Positions 25,177 to 38,700 of a DNA stretch of 42,573 nt are shown piece by piece; positions within the stretch are counted from its first letter, which is position 1; each line of letters begins with the position of its first letter. Made by a program: the position numbers and the translations under genes. The DNA is from a virus. The stretch is from the IMG/VR virus record IMGVR_UViG_3300008120_000369, positions 1-42,573 of that record; one strand, written 5' to 3'. Below the pieces are notes generated by a model. The model saw only the letters and a program-made list of their open reading frames with translations. It searched no databases and had not been told where the DNA came from.

Positions 25177-26736
25177 TTAAAATTCCAGTACAATTTTGAT
25201 GTCTTCTTTTTGGCGCGAACTTCGACTGATGGAGGGTCGATTATCGAGATAAATTATATCTCCTGATCCTTTATTTATTTCAGGAGATGCCATACCTGAG
25301 GTGAAATTAACACCTAAATTAATTAACTTTGCTCCTGTTGGATTTGTAGATATTCCCGAAAATCCAGCATCAATTGATGCTGAAAATCCTGATGATTTTC
25401 CAAGAATTTGATTTGCTGAAGATTCGAAAGAATATGGTCTTCCATTTGTAGATATACCAACGTAATCTTGTTGATCAAGTGTTGTTTGATTATAATATAA
25501 AGAACGATCTCTAAAATATTTTAAAACCTTAGTTTCACTGTCCCAAGAAGCAACATACCCATAAGCTCTTCCGGTACCGCCAGAAACTATTTGTTCTATT
25601 TTTTCTCCAATAGATGGAGTTCCGCTTACTATGGAAAACTTTAAAGAGTATAAACCTGTAAAGGTATTTTCAGTATATACCTGAGTTGATCCTATTGATG
25701 TAGGATTTTTTATAATTGCAACTTGTGCAAAACTAGTATCAACTGGGAAATCTTTTGTAGAATCATCAAATCTAGCATAAACTAAAACTTTATCTGTCCC
25801 AAGTTCAGTGTAAAGATCATATCCATGCCCTTTTGATGGGGGTATAATTGGAATTAATTTAGCACTATTTCCTATGGAATTTGTATTAATTGATCCGAGA
25901 TCAACGAGAGCATAACTATAATCTTTTCCGCCAGAAGTAACAACTGTATTTGTTATTTGACCACCCTCAACATCAACCCTTACTCTACCACCACTCCCGT
26001 CTCCTATGATTGATAATTCCTGACCTAATCCATTAGAATAATTGGATCCAGATTTTTCAATATAAACAGTTTTAATTTGATTATTATTTGCCGTAGAATC
26101 TCCTGATTCTCTAACCGCAACTATTTGAGAATTAGTTGATGTCAACCAATTATTAGGAACCGTAATATATTCGGTCGAATCAAATTTTACAATATCGCTC
26201 GGAGAAACCGTAAACAAATATTTCCAAATATATCCATCTCCACTATCTCCCGCTCTGGAAGGTTCTAAATCAGTAAATGTTGGTTCATCTTGGGAGACAT
26301 TTCCCTTTGGACTAGATCCACTTGAACCATTTTCAATGCAAATATAAACTCTATAATCAGAATTCATTACGTAGTAATTTGCACCATACAATCTCGAAGA
26401 GTTTGTTAATGGACTTGGGTTAATTATACTATAATCATCCCTATACATTTCATATCTATTTCCTGCTACCCAATCAATCCTTCTAATTATTCTTCTTATA
26501 TTTGCTGCAGTTATTCTTTTACCATATAATATAGTATCCAAATAATGTTTGTTATATGAAAAATTATCAATAGGTGCGGGAGGATTTAGATTCCATGAAG
26601 TAGATCTTCCAAAACCAACAACCGTTGGGTTGGGAAGACCGACTACAACATAGTATGAATTATCAGTAGACTCAACAGAATCTACAAAATTACTGGCATT
26701 CAGAATTCTAAATTGATCAGTAACAATTGCTGACAT
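25177..26736 (-). CDS. gp8: Baseplate wedge protein gp8, enlarged
   Basis: This 519-aa protein matches T4 gp8 (334 aa). The start, VTDQFRILNASNF, corresponds to VTSKFRTEKMLNF, and FGRSTSWNLNPPAPIDN corresponds to FGRSEPWSSNENEVGFAPPYPTD. Further matches are IRRIDWVAGNRY (T4 PRRDWGDTRY), AGDSGDGYIWKYLFTVSPSD (T4 PGDGYVWEYLFEIPPD) and EYITVP. The end IIYLDNRPSISRSS...EDIKIVLEF corresponds to MIYMENRPPIIMAM...EEINILFTF. The additional ~185 residues are inserted between about 210 and 480 and carry G-rich repeats and a YGYVASWDSETKVLKYF segment. gp8 dimers are part of each baseplate wedge. A late promoter lies 18 nt upstream. Confidence 0.94.
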   Translation of the reverse strand: MSAIVTDQFRILNASNFVDSVESTDNSYYVVVGLPNPTVVGFGRSTSWNLNPPAPIDNFSYNKHYLDTILYGKRITAANIRRIIRRIDWVAGNRYEMYRDDYSIINPSPLTNSSRLYGANYYVMNSDYRVYICIENGSSGSSPKGNVSQDEPTFTDLEPSRAGDSGDGYIWKYLFTVSPSDIVKFDSTEYITVPNNWLTSTNSQIVAVRESGDSTANNNQIKTVYIEKSGSNYSNGLGQELSIIGDGSGGRVRVDVEGGQITNTVVTSGGKDYSYALVDLGSINTNSIGNSAKLIPIIPPSKGHGYDLYTELGTDKVLVYARFDDSTKDFPVDTSFAQVAIIKNPTSIGSTQVYTENTFTGLYSLKFSIVSGTPSIGEKIEQIVSGGTGRAYGYVASWDSETKVLKYFRDRSLYYNQTTLDQQDYVGISTNGRPYSFESSANQILGKSSGFSASIDAGFSGISTNPTGAKLINLGVNFTSGMASPEINKGSGDIIYLDNRPSISRSSRQKEDIKIVLEF

Positions 26737-26753
26737 ATTTAAACTTTTTTATG

Positions 26754-26761
26754 TATTTATA
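26754..26761 (-). promoter_or_regulatory. T4-type late promoter upstream of gp8
   Basis: The minus strand reads TATAAATA at 26761-26754 in the 33-nt gap after the gp7-like gene, 18 nt upstream of the gp8 ATG. The spacing is shorter than at other sites, so the leader would be very short. Confidence 0.7.
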
Positions 26762-26769
26762 TCTCATTA

Positions 26770-29700
26770 TTAAATGTTAGAAAGTTTTCTAATTCCACCA
26801 GTATTTCTTAATCCAAAAGATCTCCTTTGGATGGTTGGGAATGTTGATAACCCAGAGTCAACTGTCAAACCAGTAACACCTATTGAAACCGCCTTTGTTC
26901 TTGTGGAGAAATTATATAGTCTTCCCCAAGAAATATTTCCAAGTGGTAGTGTAGTGGATCCAGAAGTGTTTATACCAATAATGTTGCTATTACTGTGTAT
27001 GTTGCATATTATTTCTGCATTTGGACCAAAATTAATTTTTGAGTTGACAATATAAACATTATCTAAGAAACTAGTGCCTATACCAACAATAGATGAGTTT
27101 CCACTATTAACTGATGTTAAACCACTACCAACTGTTGTATTATAAACAAATATTGGATATCCAGGTTGTAAATCATTAGCGTCAGATGAATTTGATCTAA
27201 AATTAATTTTTAAAGCAAGAGGATGACCACCAGTTCCTGTTGTAGTGCTAATTCCTGTAATTATTCCAGAGAATCCTTGAACATTTGCAATAGATTTAAC
27301 AAGTTCGGTTGTTGGTTTTGGAATTTCAGATATAACTTGGGGTGGATTTGATTGAGTGTATCCAAATCCTGGATTCGTAATCGTCACAGAAACTACGCTT
27401 CCGCCAGAAATACTCGCAACTGCAGATGCTGTTGTTCCAATACCCACACCAATTGATGGTGGAGCAGATATTTTAACTGGAATTGAAGATGCTGAATATC
27501 CAATACCAGAACTAGTTATTGTAATATTTGAAATTGTTCCTGCAATTGAAACAGTTGCAGTAAATGCTGCTGAAACTGGATCAGTTCCTTGAACTATTAT
27601 CCCATCAAAAGATGATATAGTTATTCCATAATTATCCTCCTCATAATTAAAGAACTCTGCATTGTCTACAAAAATACTGGAGTTATCAGATCTAATGTCA
27701 CCAATAATTTTAGCAGTTGGGTAAATAATTGGTTCAATAGAATCACGTGACTTATAAACAACATCACCTTTAATGTACTTATCATCTTTTTGCTTTATCC
27801 ATTCTATTGGTCTAAAATCAGTTTCATTAATTCCAGATCCAACATAATTATCAGTTTCAATAATATCGGAACCGACAATATCTACAATTGTTCTTTCTCT
27901 AAATTGATCCAGGGTTGTGGAATATCTTGGATTTTTCCGAACAAATACATCATCACCTATTTTGATAGTCTCATTAACATCAATCAAAGTAATGTCAACT
28001 CCATTTTGCCCAAGATAGAAGAAAATATCTACCTTATCAGATGCTTTTGGTGGTTCTGAAAATTCAAATGAAGTGCCACCACTAAACTGATAAGCATATC
28101 CTGGTTCTTGTATGACGCCATTTATGAAAATAAGAAGAACAGCATCAAGATCTATTGAACTGGAAAGAGGATTATTTGGATCAATTTCAAAACTTAAAAG
28201 TTGTCCATTATAATTAAGTGGGAATCTAGTCCTGCTCCCATTTTGCAAAGTTGATATACTATCAATATAATTCATCTCACCAAAAGACCAAGATGAAAAA
28301 TAATCTTGGAATGTTTCAACAACTTCAAGTTGGAATTCCGAAATTGGTTCTGAAAAATCTTTTGCGGTAACAAGACCAACGGGTTTAAATACATCACCAA
28401 CACGGAAAGCATATCCTGGTCTTGATATTTGGAAAGATTCTACTAAGAATAGTGTTGATCCAATTCCAACGGTAGATGGGGATGGACCAATTTTAATATT
28501 CATTAGTAAGTTTGAACCTGTATCAGTTGTTGCTCCTAGTCCAGCTCTGGAAACACCAATAACTTCAAGATTTTCATAAACTGGTTCTGGAACCTCAATG
28601 TATGGTTCAACATATCCAGATCCACCATTGTTAACTATAAATGATAAAGTTCCACCAGCACCAACAACAGCACTAATACTTGCCTCAGTTCCTGTATGAT
28701 TTGAATCAGTAACTCCAATAGAAATTGAACCTCTATATCCAGATCCTTCAGTTAAATCATACCAGGGGAAGACAGTACCAAATCCAATATATGAATGAGG
28801 TAGAGTGCTTGTTCCTACATTTGCAATGAAAGTTCTTGCAGAAATAATCCCAGTAATATCATAAGAATAATTTAATCCTGAGGATGGGAAGTATGAAACT
28901 ATACCAGCACCAGATGGGCAAGTAAATCCTAAACCAACTAGTTTGATTCTATCACCGCCAACAAAATTATGATCTGTTGTTGTAGTAATTTCAACAATAC
29001 CAGTTTGATTATTATATGATGCTGTACTAATTGACTGTCCTGGACCTGTGTGTGAAATGCCAGTGATACTGGTAATTGATCCAGAACCATTAAGATTGGC
29101 TCTAACTTTTGCCCCTAAAAGTGGAGCATATCCTAGACCTGGTGTGGATCCAAGAGAAACAATTAGACCACCACGTGGTAATTGATTTTGGTTGATATCA
29201 AAATCAGATTTAATGTATGTTCCATCAGTTGAAGTAATTCCAGTAAATACCACACTTGAAATACCGGCAACATTGTCATTTGCAAACTCATAATTATTGC
29301 CTGCATTATTAAGAGTTGTTGGTGTTTGGAATACTCCGTTGATAAACAAGATTCCATTTCCAATTGTAACTCCTGTGGTATTAATACCTTCAACTCTCAT
29401 TGTATATGTTTTACCAATTCCTGTAAATTGATCAGATATATCATCAAACACCATATTTGTATCATAATTTGATCTCAAGAAAGTTCTACCAGCATATTGT
29501 GCTCTAACATATGGTAGATTACTTTCATCTCTTCTAGATCTTGTGTTTCCTTTTGGTGGATCAACAAACCAGATCTCTGATCCAATAATATTGAATGAAC
29601 CTCTATAAACTTGTACATTTGAACCATCGGTATGAGTGGTTGCCGCACTCCCAACAGATGCTCTAACAACAGAAATTGTTGGGAAAGTTGCTGCTGTACC

Positions 29701-32700
29701 AGACTGTATAATACCATTTATTGGTCCAAGAAGAGATCCACCAACATTGGTACTAAATCCAACTTCAACAACTTTCATATATTCATTATCAATCTTTATC
29801 AAATCTCTTGGTTGAATAGATGATATTCCACTAAGATTGAATGTTGCAATTCCTGCAGAGATAGAACCACTATTGTATTGTAGTGTATGTGAAATTGGAG
29901 TATAAGTTATTGGTTGTTGTACAATACCATCAAGAGAGATAACACTCTTACTGAGTTTTTTAGTCATTTCAAACTCATGAGCATTACCCAGACCACTATC
30001 AGTAAAAGTAACTGCAATCCCTAGATTTGCGTAAGACCTTTGAGTTGCTAACTTGAAAGTATTTGGTGTAAGTGCAATAGGATATACTCTTTCTGGCAAT
30101 CTATTAGTAACAATACCAAGATAGTTTGCAGTTGATCCAATACCCATTGCACTTTGACCAACACCAATAAAAGTAGATTTGGGTGTATAAATTAATTCTT
30201 CCCCAGTATTGAAAAGATGATCTGTTATGGTAAATACACCTGTTTCAAAATCAACAGTGCTGACATTGGAAGGATCAAATACTTTTTTATAAATTGGTCT
30301 TCCATCAAAAGTTAAATTGAAGTTAACTTTATTTGCCCTTGTTCCATTGATACTATCATATGCCGATAGGAAAACATTTTGAGCGCCATTTCCATAAATC
30401 AAAGGTCTAGGAAGATTATCAAAATCACTAAGGGTATAAAATACCTCATTAAATGCCTGAACCGTTGTATTTTCATCCAATAGATCTGGATAAAAATTAA
30501 GATAGAATTGGTTAGCACTAACTTCACTACCAAATGTTCCTAAACCAGATACATTGTTTATGGTAGAAAAAGGACCTGGAACTACAACAACATCATCACT
30601 TCCTCTTAAAATAGAAACTTGATGTATTGCAGAACTATTTCCACATGAAACTCTTACAATTGATGATGAAGATGTAATGATATTGGAATCAAATGTTCCC
30701 ACACGAATTGCAGTTTTACCATAACCAACTGTAGATTCTAGTTTTACACTTCTTTCTGATCCAGCTGGTTGACCTGTAACTAAAAATCTATAAGTTCCTA
30801 TTCCAGAAGATGTTGCTGCAAATCCAACTATGTTTGCTCTAACATCAATAGCATTTTTTTGATCATTATTAACCCTAAATGATACGATTCCAGATACTGA
30901 ATCATATATTGCAGTTACAAGTCCAATAGATGAAGAACTATAACTTTGAGATGTTGTATCAAAATAATATTCACTCATTTGAGTGTTGGACCCATCAAAA
31001 TCTAATGCAACTTCAATATAATTTACCTCTTTGGTGAGAGAATTAGAAATTTCAAGATTTGCAAATAAACCATTAAAGTTAGTATTAGAAAATTGTGCAA
31101 TTGTCCTTACACTTGTTGCTGTTCCTACACTAGAAATTCCTATTAAATTATTTCCAATTAGATTAACTGATCCGATACTTTGAGTTCCTATTCCAGTAGA
31201 TATAGTTTCAAAAGTTTTCTTTAATACTTTTATATCATGATCTCGAGTAAATCTGTTAGTTGGTGTAAATATTAAAGTTTTCCTACCAGAAGAATCTACA
31301 TTTGCACTAAAATTCCCAAGTAGTTCTTTTGTATAGGAAGTATATTTTTCAAATAATGTAGAATCTAGAGTTGTTGTTTGTACAACTAATTCTGTTAATT
31401 GGGAATCAAATATATCAGGATCTACAACTTGAATTGTATATCTTACATGAGTATCTGCTGTACTAATTTCTTCTATTTCTACAAAAGGATCTTCAAATCC
31501 TCTACTCGAAAATCTAGAACTAATATCATCATGTATAATAACTCTATTTGTTCTACACTCTGTATAATCTGTTAATTTTCTATTTTGAATTTTCAAATAT
31601 TTTGATTGATCTGGATTAGTTCTTGTATCATAATCAATAACGTTGTCAAAATTATTGATGACATCAACTCGTTTTTCTTCAACAATATCTAAAACGGCAA
31701 GACTTGTTGTTGTTCCAGACAATCCGGCAGAACTTCTAGTTGAGGATAATATACCCACATCTGCAAAATTCTTCAACCCCGAAGGGTGTAAAACACTATT
31801 AACAGAGCTTGAGAATTGATCCCATGTTATTGGACTCTTAATAGAATATGAAAGATTTTGATAGTAATCATTATCTGGCAATACTTGATAATCCTCACTC
31901 ACTTTTCCAATATCATTTCTCCATCCAATATTTTGTCTAGAAGAATAATCTATTTTAAATCTAGATTTACTATCATTGACAGATACTACATCTGCTAATA
32001 TCCCACTAACTTTACCTTTAATTTTATCCCCTTTCTTTAAATAGTATCTACCTTTTACTTTAATGAATTCATTTCTAATTGAGTATACATAAACATCCTG
32101 TTCAGAAAATCCAGATCCACTATCAACAAAAAGTTGTTCATTTAAAGAAAATTCTCCTCTTTTTTTAATAACATTTAGTATCGGATAATTGTTCTTGTTA
32201 ATTATAGAAGCATATCCAGACTGGAAAGTTTTTGCTATACCAGGATTTGTTGATAATCCAACCCCAAATTCGTCTACTACTGAAAAAGTTAGTATTGCTG
32301 GGTTGGTATTAATATAAGAATCAACCTTAAAGAAACGATAATCATAATCTTCTGAATTGTATCCAGTTCCAGTATTGTCAATTAATTCAATTCCCTCAAC
32401 AAATATTTCATCACCTGCTTTGAATAATGGTGAAGTGAATCCTAAAATTGGAGTAGATATAGTGCAAGTTGCTACTCCAGAATTACTCGTAACTATTGAA
32501 CTAATTCCAACACCATTTGAGTTATTAATAGCGATTAATTTGTGAGGATCTGATTTTAAACCATATATTGGTGAAATTTGTCTTATCTCAGAAATCGCAC
32601 CGCTAGGAGTAATCGCAACTAAAGATGTATCATCAACAATCGTTTTTGTAGTATCATTCCAAAGAATCAAATCTGGTGAGTTTAAGTATCTGTTGCCACC

Positions 32701-35700
32701 AAAAACAATGTCAATCTCACCAATTGTATCCAAATTATCGAGATTTACAATCGGAGGAATAAAAGATTCTGGATTTAAAGTTTTATCAGATGGATATTCA
32801 TATCCAATATCTTTAAATCTAATATTTCTAATTCTTCCAACAGATGTTGAAACTGCAACTAAGTTTGCATCAGATCCATTAGTGCTTGTAATATTTTCAA
32901 ATGTAGGAAGTTTTTTGAAATTAAATCCTTCCGAAATAATTTTAACCTTACCAACAGAACCATTTATTGCAGTAGATGATCTCGTAGAATACTCCATCTT
33001 TTCAGTTAAGTTTTCATCATAAATCAATACATTTGGAACTTGATTAGGAGATACTTTAAAAGTATTGGTGGATATACCAAATACACTATAAGATCCATTT
33101 AATTCACTGTTAATGTAATTAATTTCAGAATAATCTCTAACTTCAGTATCTGAGGTACTAATATATCCACCCTTTTCCAGTGCATAGTATAATTTTGATG
33201 GTAAACTATTAGAATATTTGATTGAAAGTGATGCAGTTCCAAATCCAACGGTTCCAATTCCAGTAACATTAAAGTCTGTATTGTCTGCTGTTGATACAAA
33301 CTCTGATTCAAACTCTTTGTCCCAAAATACTTTAAACTTATATCCTCTCAATGAAGAGTCTGATAGATTAAACTTCAATGTAGAATTTTTAACAACATCT
33401 ATTTTTGGATTAATTAGCGCAATATTATGAATAGATGCTCCAGTTCCCACAATATTAATTGATTTTTCAAATCCTGGAATAGTTTCATATAAAGTCTCTG
33501 ATAATCTAAACGTATTATTACTATCTTTGATGATAAAGTAAGATCCTGTTGATAGACCAGAAGCTACTTCACTGCTACTATAAAATACTTTATCGCCATT
33601 ATTGTAACCATGATTTACAATAGTAATTGTATTATCGACTATATTAATCTGTGAGGAATTAATTCCAATATTATTAATCAAAAGTTTCTTTTGATTTTCA
33701 TCAAATTTAACACTTAAAGCGGATGTTGTTCCCAGTCCAACTACACTATTTGGAACAACTGTTAGTTTAATAATGTCTCCACTAGATAATCCATGAGACT
33801 GTGCAACACTGACAGTTGAAACTACTCTATCAATTTGTCCTGTTACTTTTTTATGATCTGATTTTAATAAGTACTCAGAATTATTTGATCCATCGCTGTA
33901 GAAAAATAATCCTTCACTATTAGTTGTTAGTCCAACCTGAGTGACTAATCCAACATAATCTCTTCCTTTATTGATAACATATACAGTTGAAGAAAGTAAA
34001 AATGTGTCAGGAATTTGGAAGGTATTTAAATTTGAGTCATTGTTGGCAACAATGAGAGAATCAACACCAGCAAGATCTGATTTTGTAAATTCAAGTTTCT
34101 GACCTGTTTTAAATGGGTGATTTGGTAAGTAAATACTTCTATGTGGAATAGAAATTGTTTGGGATATACCACCAACCGTGAAAGTTTTGGAGGTAGCTCC
34201 ACCAGTAGTCGTTCCAATACCAACAGAATCCTTAGCATTAAAATAAACTAAATCATCTCTTTTTGATTCAAATAAAACACTCTTTACTGGAAGTTTAACT
34301 CTATCGCTAAGAACGTTTAAAGAACTACTGTAGGTATGTGCTACACCAGTATTTCCAAATCTTTTTACTCTTAATATACCATTTTTGTAATCATTTAAAA
34401 CTCTTACAGTTTCACTACCAAGATTTGATTTAATGAAGATACTGTTGCCGATAGAAATGTTATTTGGTCTTGAAGTAACAAATAAATCTTCAATTATTCC
34501 ACCTGGAGATGAATAACTATTCATCGTTTTGGCAAGACCAACAACTTCTGTTGTAAAACCAATTGTTTTTGGTCCTGAAATATTTGCAATTGCAGTTGAA
34601 ATACTACCAACTAAAACAGTATCATTATTTCTTAAATCAAATCCAGGGGTATAGTATGCTGATATATTATTATCATCATCCCAAACAAATACGCATGGGG
34701 AATAACTTTCAAAACTTGTCTGAACCTTGGTTATATTTTTACCTACAATTTCGGAAACTTCTGCTCTCAGTCCGATACCATTAGTTCCATCCTGATTAAA
34801 GTTTACACGATCACCAATTTTATAACCACTACCACCATCAATAACCTCAATTTGATCAATAGAACCCTTATTTACAGATTCTACAACAACCACTTGATTA
34901 GAATCTTCATAAGGTTCTACTAAGAAGTCATAATCTGCATATCTATCATTAATTTTATATGGATAAGTATTTCTAATAAGATTTGAATTATTAAAATCAA
35001 AAGATTGATCAAGATAAGAGTTTTCTAAATTAAAATTAGATTTGAATATATTTCCAATAAAATATGGATACTGTGGTTCTAATGTATTTGATAAAGTACT
35101 TGTAGTTACGCCACAGAAATAAGCATAAACGCCATTTGGAAAATCTGGAGTTTTGCAGAATCTTCCATTATGATAATCAAGATCTCCACTAGCATTGTAA
35201 ACAAAATCCTCTATAAAAAATCCAGATGCAAATGTAGATGGTCTATCAAAAATATTTGTAGGATTTAACTGGTAACTTGAATTTATTATTCTTACACCAG
35301 ATTGAACGTTATCTGGATTTGAATATCCAAAAGGACCATAAATTGGATTTCCATCATATGCCCATCCAATAATTGGTGAATGTGACGATCCATTATCTGA
35401 ATAGTATGCTGCTAGATCCTCAGAATATCCGTAAATTCCATAAGAAAGATAGTTATCATTTTCATTTTTTCTAAGACTAGAAAATATTTTTGGATTTCTT
35501 ATTCTTGCATAGTTTGCATATCTTTCAGCATCATTTACAGTCAAACTCCTGACTCTAATATCAAATAATGCACCCGATCCTCTTGGTTTTACTTTAATAT
35601 ATGAATTTTCTTTATCATACCCTATTCCACCATTCAATACAACAACGTCTACAATTTGACCATTGTTAATTACTGGTTTAATAATTGCTCCACTACCATT

Positions 35701-38700
35701 ACCAATAACAGAAATCTCTGGAAGAGAGTAATATTCAGATCCACCACTTAATACTTGAACCTCTATTACTCTTCCGTTTGAAATTATTGGATTAAGTTGG
35801 GCATCTTTACCATTTTTAAGATTAACTAGTGGTTTTTTATGTAGATTTAATGTTTCCGAACCATAACCACTTCCTTTTTCATACAAATAAGATCCATCAA
35901 TACTTCCGGTGACAACAGGAGTAAAGTTAAAATTGCCAGTAAAAGTAGATCCGTATGAAACACTAATGTTAACTTGAATAGGTGGATATTCAAAAATATG
36001 TTGCCCACTTCCGATTGAATTTATTGAAACATACTTGTTTCTAATTAAATTTTCAGTAAATGTCGCACCAATCCCAACATCAATTAACTTAAATTTACTA
36101 GAATCGAGAGTATAAACTGAATAACTATTTTGAGTACTTAATCCAACAATTGCAGTTCCAGTGGTAGAATAATTAACAAGGTCTCCTGTTGAAAGACCGT
36201 GGTTAACGTATGAAATTGTACCATATTCTGTTGAAATTCCAGATGATGGAACTCTTAACTTTCTATACTGGTATCCAGAACCACCATTTAATACTTTAAT
36301 ACTTCTTAAAGTATTTTTGGAAACAGTTCTAAACTTGTGTATTCCACTGAAAGTTGTTGAAGTTGAAAAACCAATGGTATTAATACCAGCATTATAATCA
36401 CCTTGAGTGTTGAATAGTTTGATAGATCTTGTATTAACAAACTTAGCAATGTATTGATCACCACTAACTAGTGTTCCGGTGGGAGTATTACTAACATCCG
36501 CGTAGTCACCGATTAATATTGGGTTATTACCATTTTGATTGTAGATAATTGGCTCACCATCATAAAAATTATGTTCAGTTAAAAATGTAATAGTTTCATT
36601 AGTAAGATCAACACCACCACCAATAGTTAAAGATCTGCTGTCAAACTCAACTTCACGGAATCTTTCACCTAATACAGGTTCCAGAAGACATCCAGATCCA
36701 TTTGCACCAGTCAAAGATAATGAAAGAACTCTTTCAACATCAAAATCTTGTGGATCGACATAAACTTCTTTTACGGTTCCTGTAATGATTGGTTCTACAA
36801 GAGCAGTGACACCAGCACCAGTAGAAATTACAATTTTTGGAGGATTTACTACATCATAGTCTTTTCCACCATTGATAACTTCAAAATTTTCAATAGGACC
36901 ATAATATACTTTATCAAAAGATTCTGGATTACTAATTTCGACACCATCGATCAGCATTCCAATAGACTCTCCAACAGTATCAATAGACCTTCTTGAAATT
37001 GTTGCAGATTTTATTGTATTTGTGGATAATGGTGGAAACTTTCTGAGTACTTTATTTGTGGAAATAGTTCTATCACTATGTTTTTTCAGAGTAAATGTGT
37101 GGGATCCAGAAGTATTTCTTTCAGAAAAAACTACATACTCACTTCCACTCAGTAAAGATTTTGATGCATATAGTCTAATCTCATTAGTTGCAACAAGTTT
37201 GACATAATACTCAAATCCGGAAACCAACCCAGATAATGGTTGATTTTGTGCGGTATATACTACAATGTCACCATCAATAAATTTAACATTATTAGGAAAT
37301 TTTATAATTGAATATGCTTGAAGAACTGGATTATAATCTCCCAAATACGTTGAAGATCCATTTGGTATTGAAGATTCAACCAGATCATCATTAATTTGAT
37401 ACGATGGTAAAGAATTAGATGCTACGTAACCATCACCATCATCATTGTGATAAACATTTAGCACATCAGAAATATAAACATTATTTCCATCTAATAAGTT
37501 TACATTCAGACTTTCTGCTTTTTTTAGTTTTCTTCTTATATCATATGATTGTGTTGGAATTGCTGTAAATCCAGATAAGTTATTAAGAACAATTTGTTTT
37601 AATGATTGGTTAATTTGACTAACGATAGCATCCGAGGAAACTATGGTATTACTTTGCGATACTAATACATCTACAGTATCACCAACTTTTAAGCTGGATT
37701 TATCAATTTCACTGAATAAAGTAAAAGTTGATCCAGATATTGCAGAAACTTGATATCTAGTGCTTGTATTGTATATCCAACTATTTGCAAATACTTGTTT
37801 ACTTGTTCTTTCTTCCGAAGGATTTTCAATAACTTCTCCAAGATTTCTAACTGTTATTTCTTCACCTTCATCGATGAGTGAAATATCAGTCAGTTCTTCA
37901 AATTCGGAAATTACTCCTGTTATGCGTAAATCGACTCTATTGCCAGTATTTCCATTCTCATATCCATAAATTGTTTCATCAGATCTCACATCACTACCAA
38001 GAGATATGAATGTGGTGACTCCTTCACAACCAAAGAATTGATTGACAGATTTTGAAGTATATGTAACTGTATTTTCGCCAATAATTAATGTTCCTGATTG
38101 CCCAAATCCAATAGTAGAATCGACAGAAATTATAGAATCTCCTACAGAAACATCTTCAAGAACTTTTGTTTTTCCTGGAATGGTAAAAGTCCCTTCAATC
38201 AAATCTCTTTCATTGTATCCAATAAACAATTCTAACTTATAGTAAGTTTCATTTTCTCTTGTAAAAATTTCAACATTAGAAACAGATGCATTGGTATTAA
38301 TATCCGTTGACTTGAATATAGTTTGCCCTTCAAGCGCAAGAGGATTTCCTGAAATATTTTTTGCTACAACAACTTCTCTGCGAATATAAACGGCAGACGA
38401 TGGTTTAACTAATCTATTTTCAAGATCAATTACAGAAGCTTCTACACCATACAAAACTTTAAAAAGAATCTTAACAGATTCTTCAATACCCTTTGATTGG
38501 TAAAAATTTCTAGCGTGCTTAATGAAATTTCCTACATTAAGATCGGAAACAAACTGATTATTTTCTAAACCTGGTGTAAATGTATATTTTAGTTTTTTAT
38601 AAAATTCTTGTAAGAAAAGAACACTTAGGTTTGTAACTGCTGTTTCTGAGGTGTGACTTACTTGGGAAGATTGTGAAAATACTAGAGACTGTTTATTTAC

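Noticed and set aside
26774-38242. Many plus-strand open frames of 60-110 codons inside the gp7-like gene
   Set aside because: All lie opposite the uninterrupted 4116-aa frame, lack plausible ribosome-binding sites, and their translations look like antisense of Gly/Ser/Thr-rich coding sequence.
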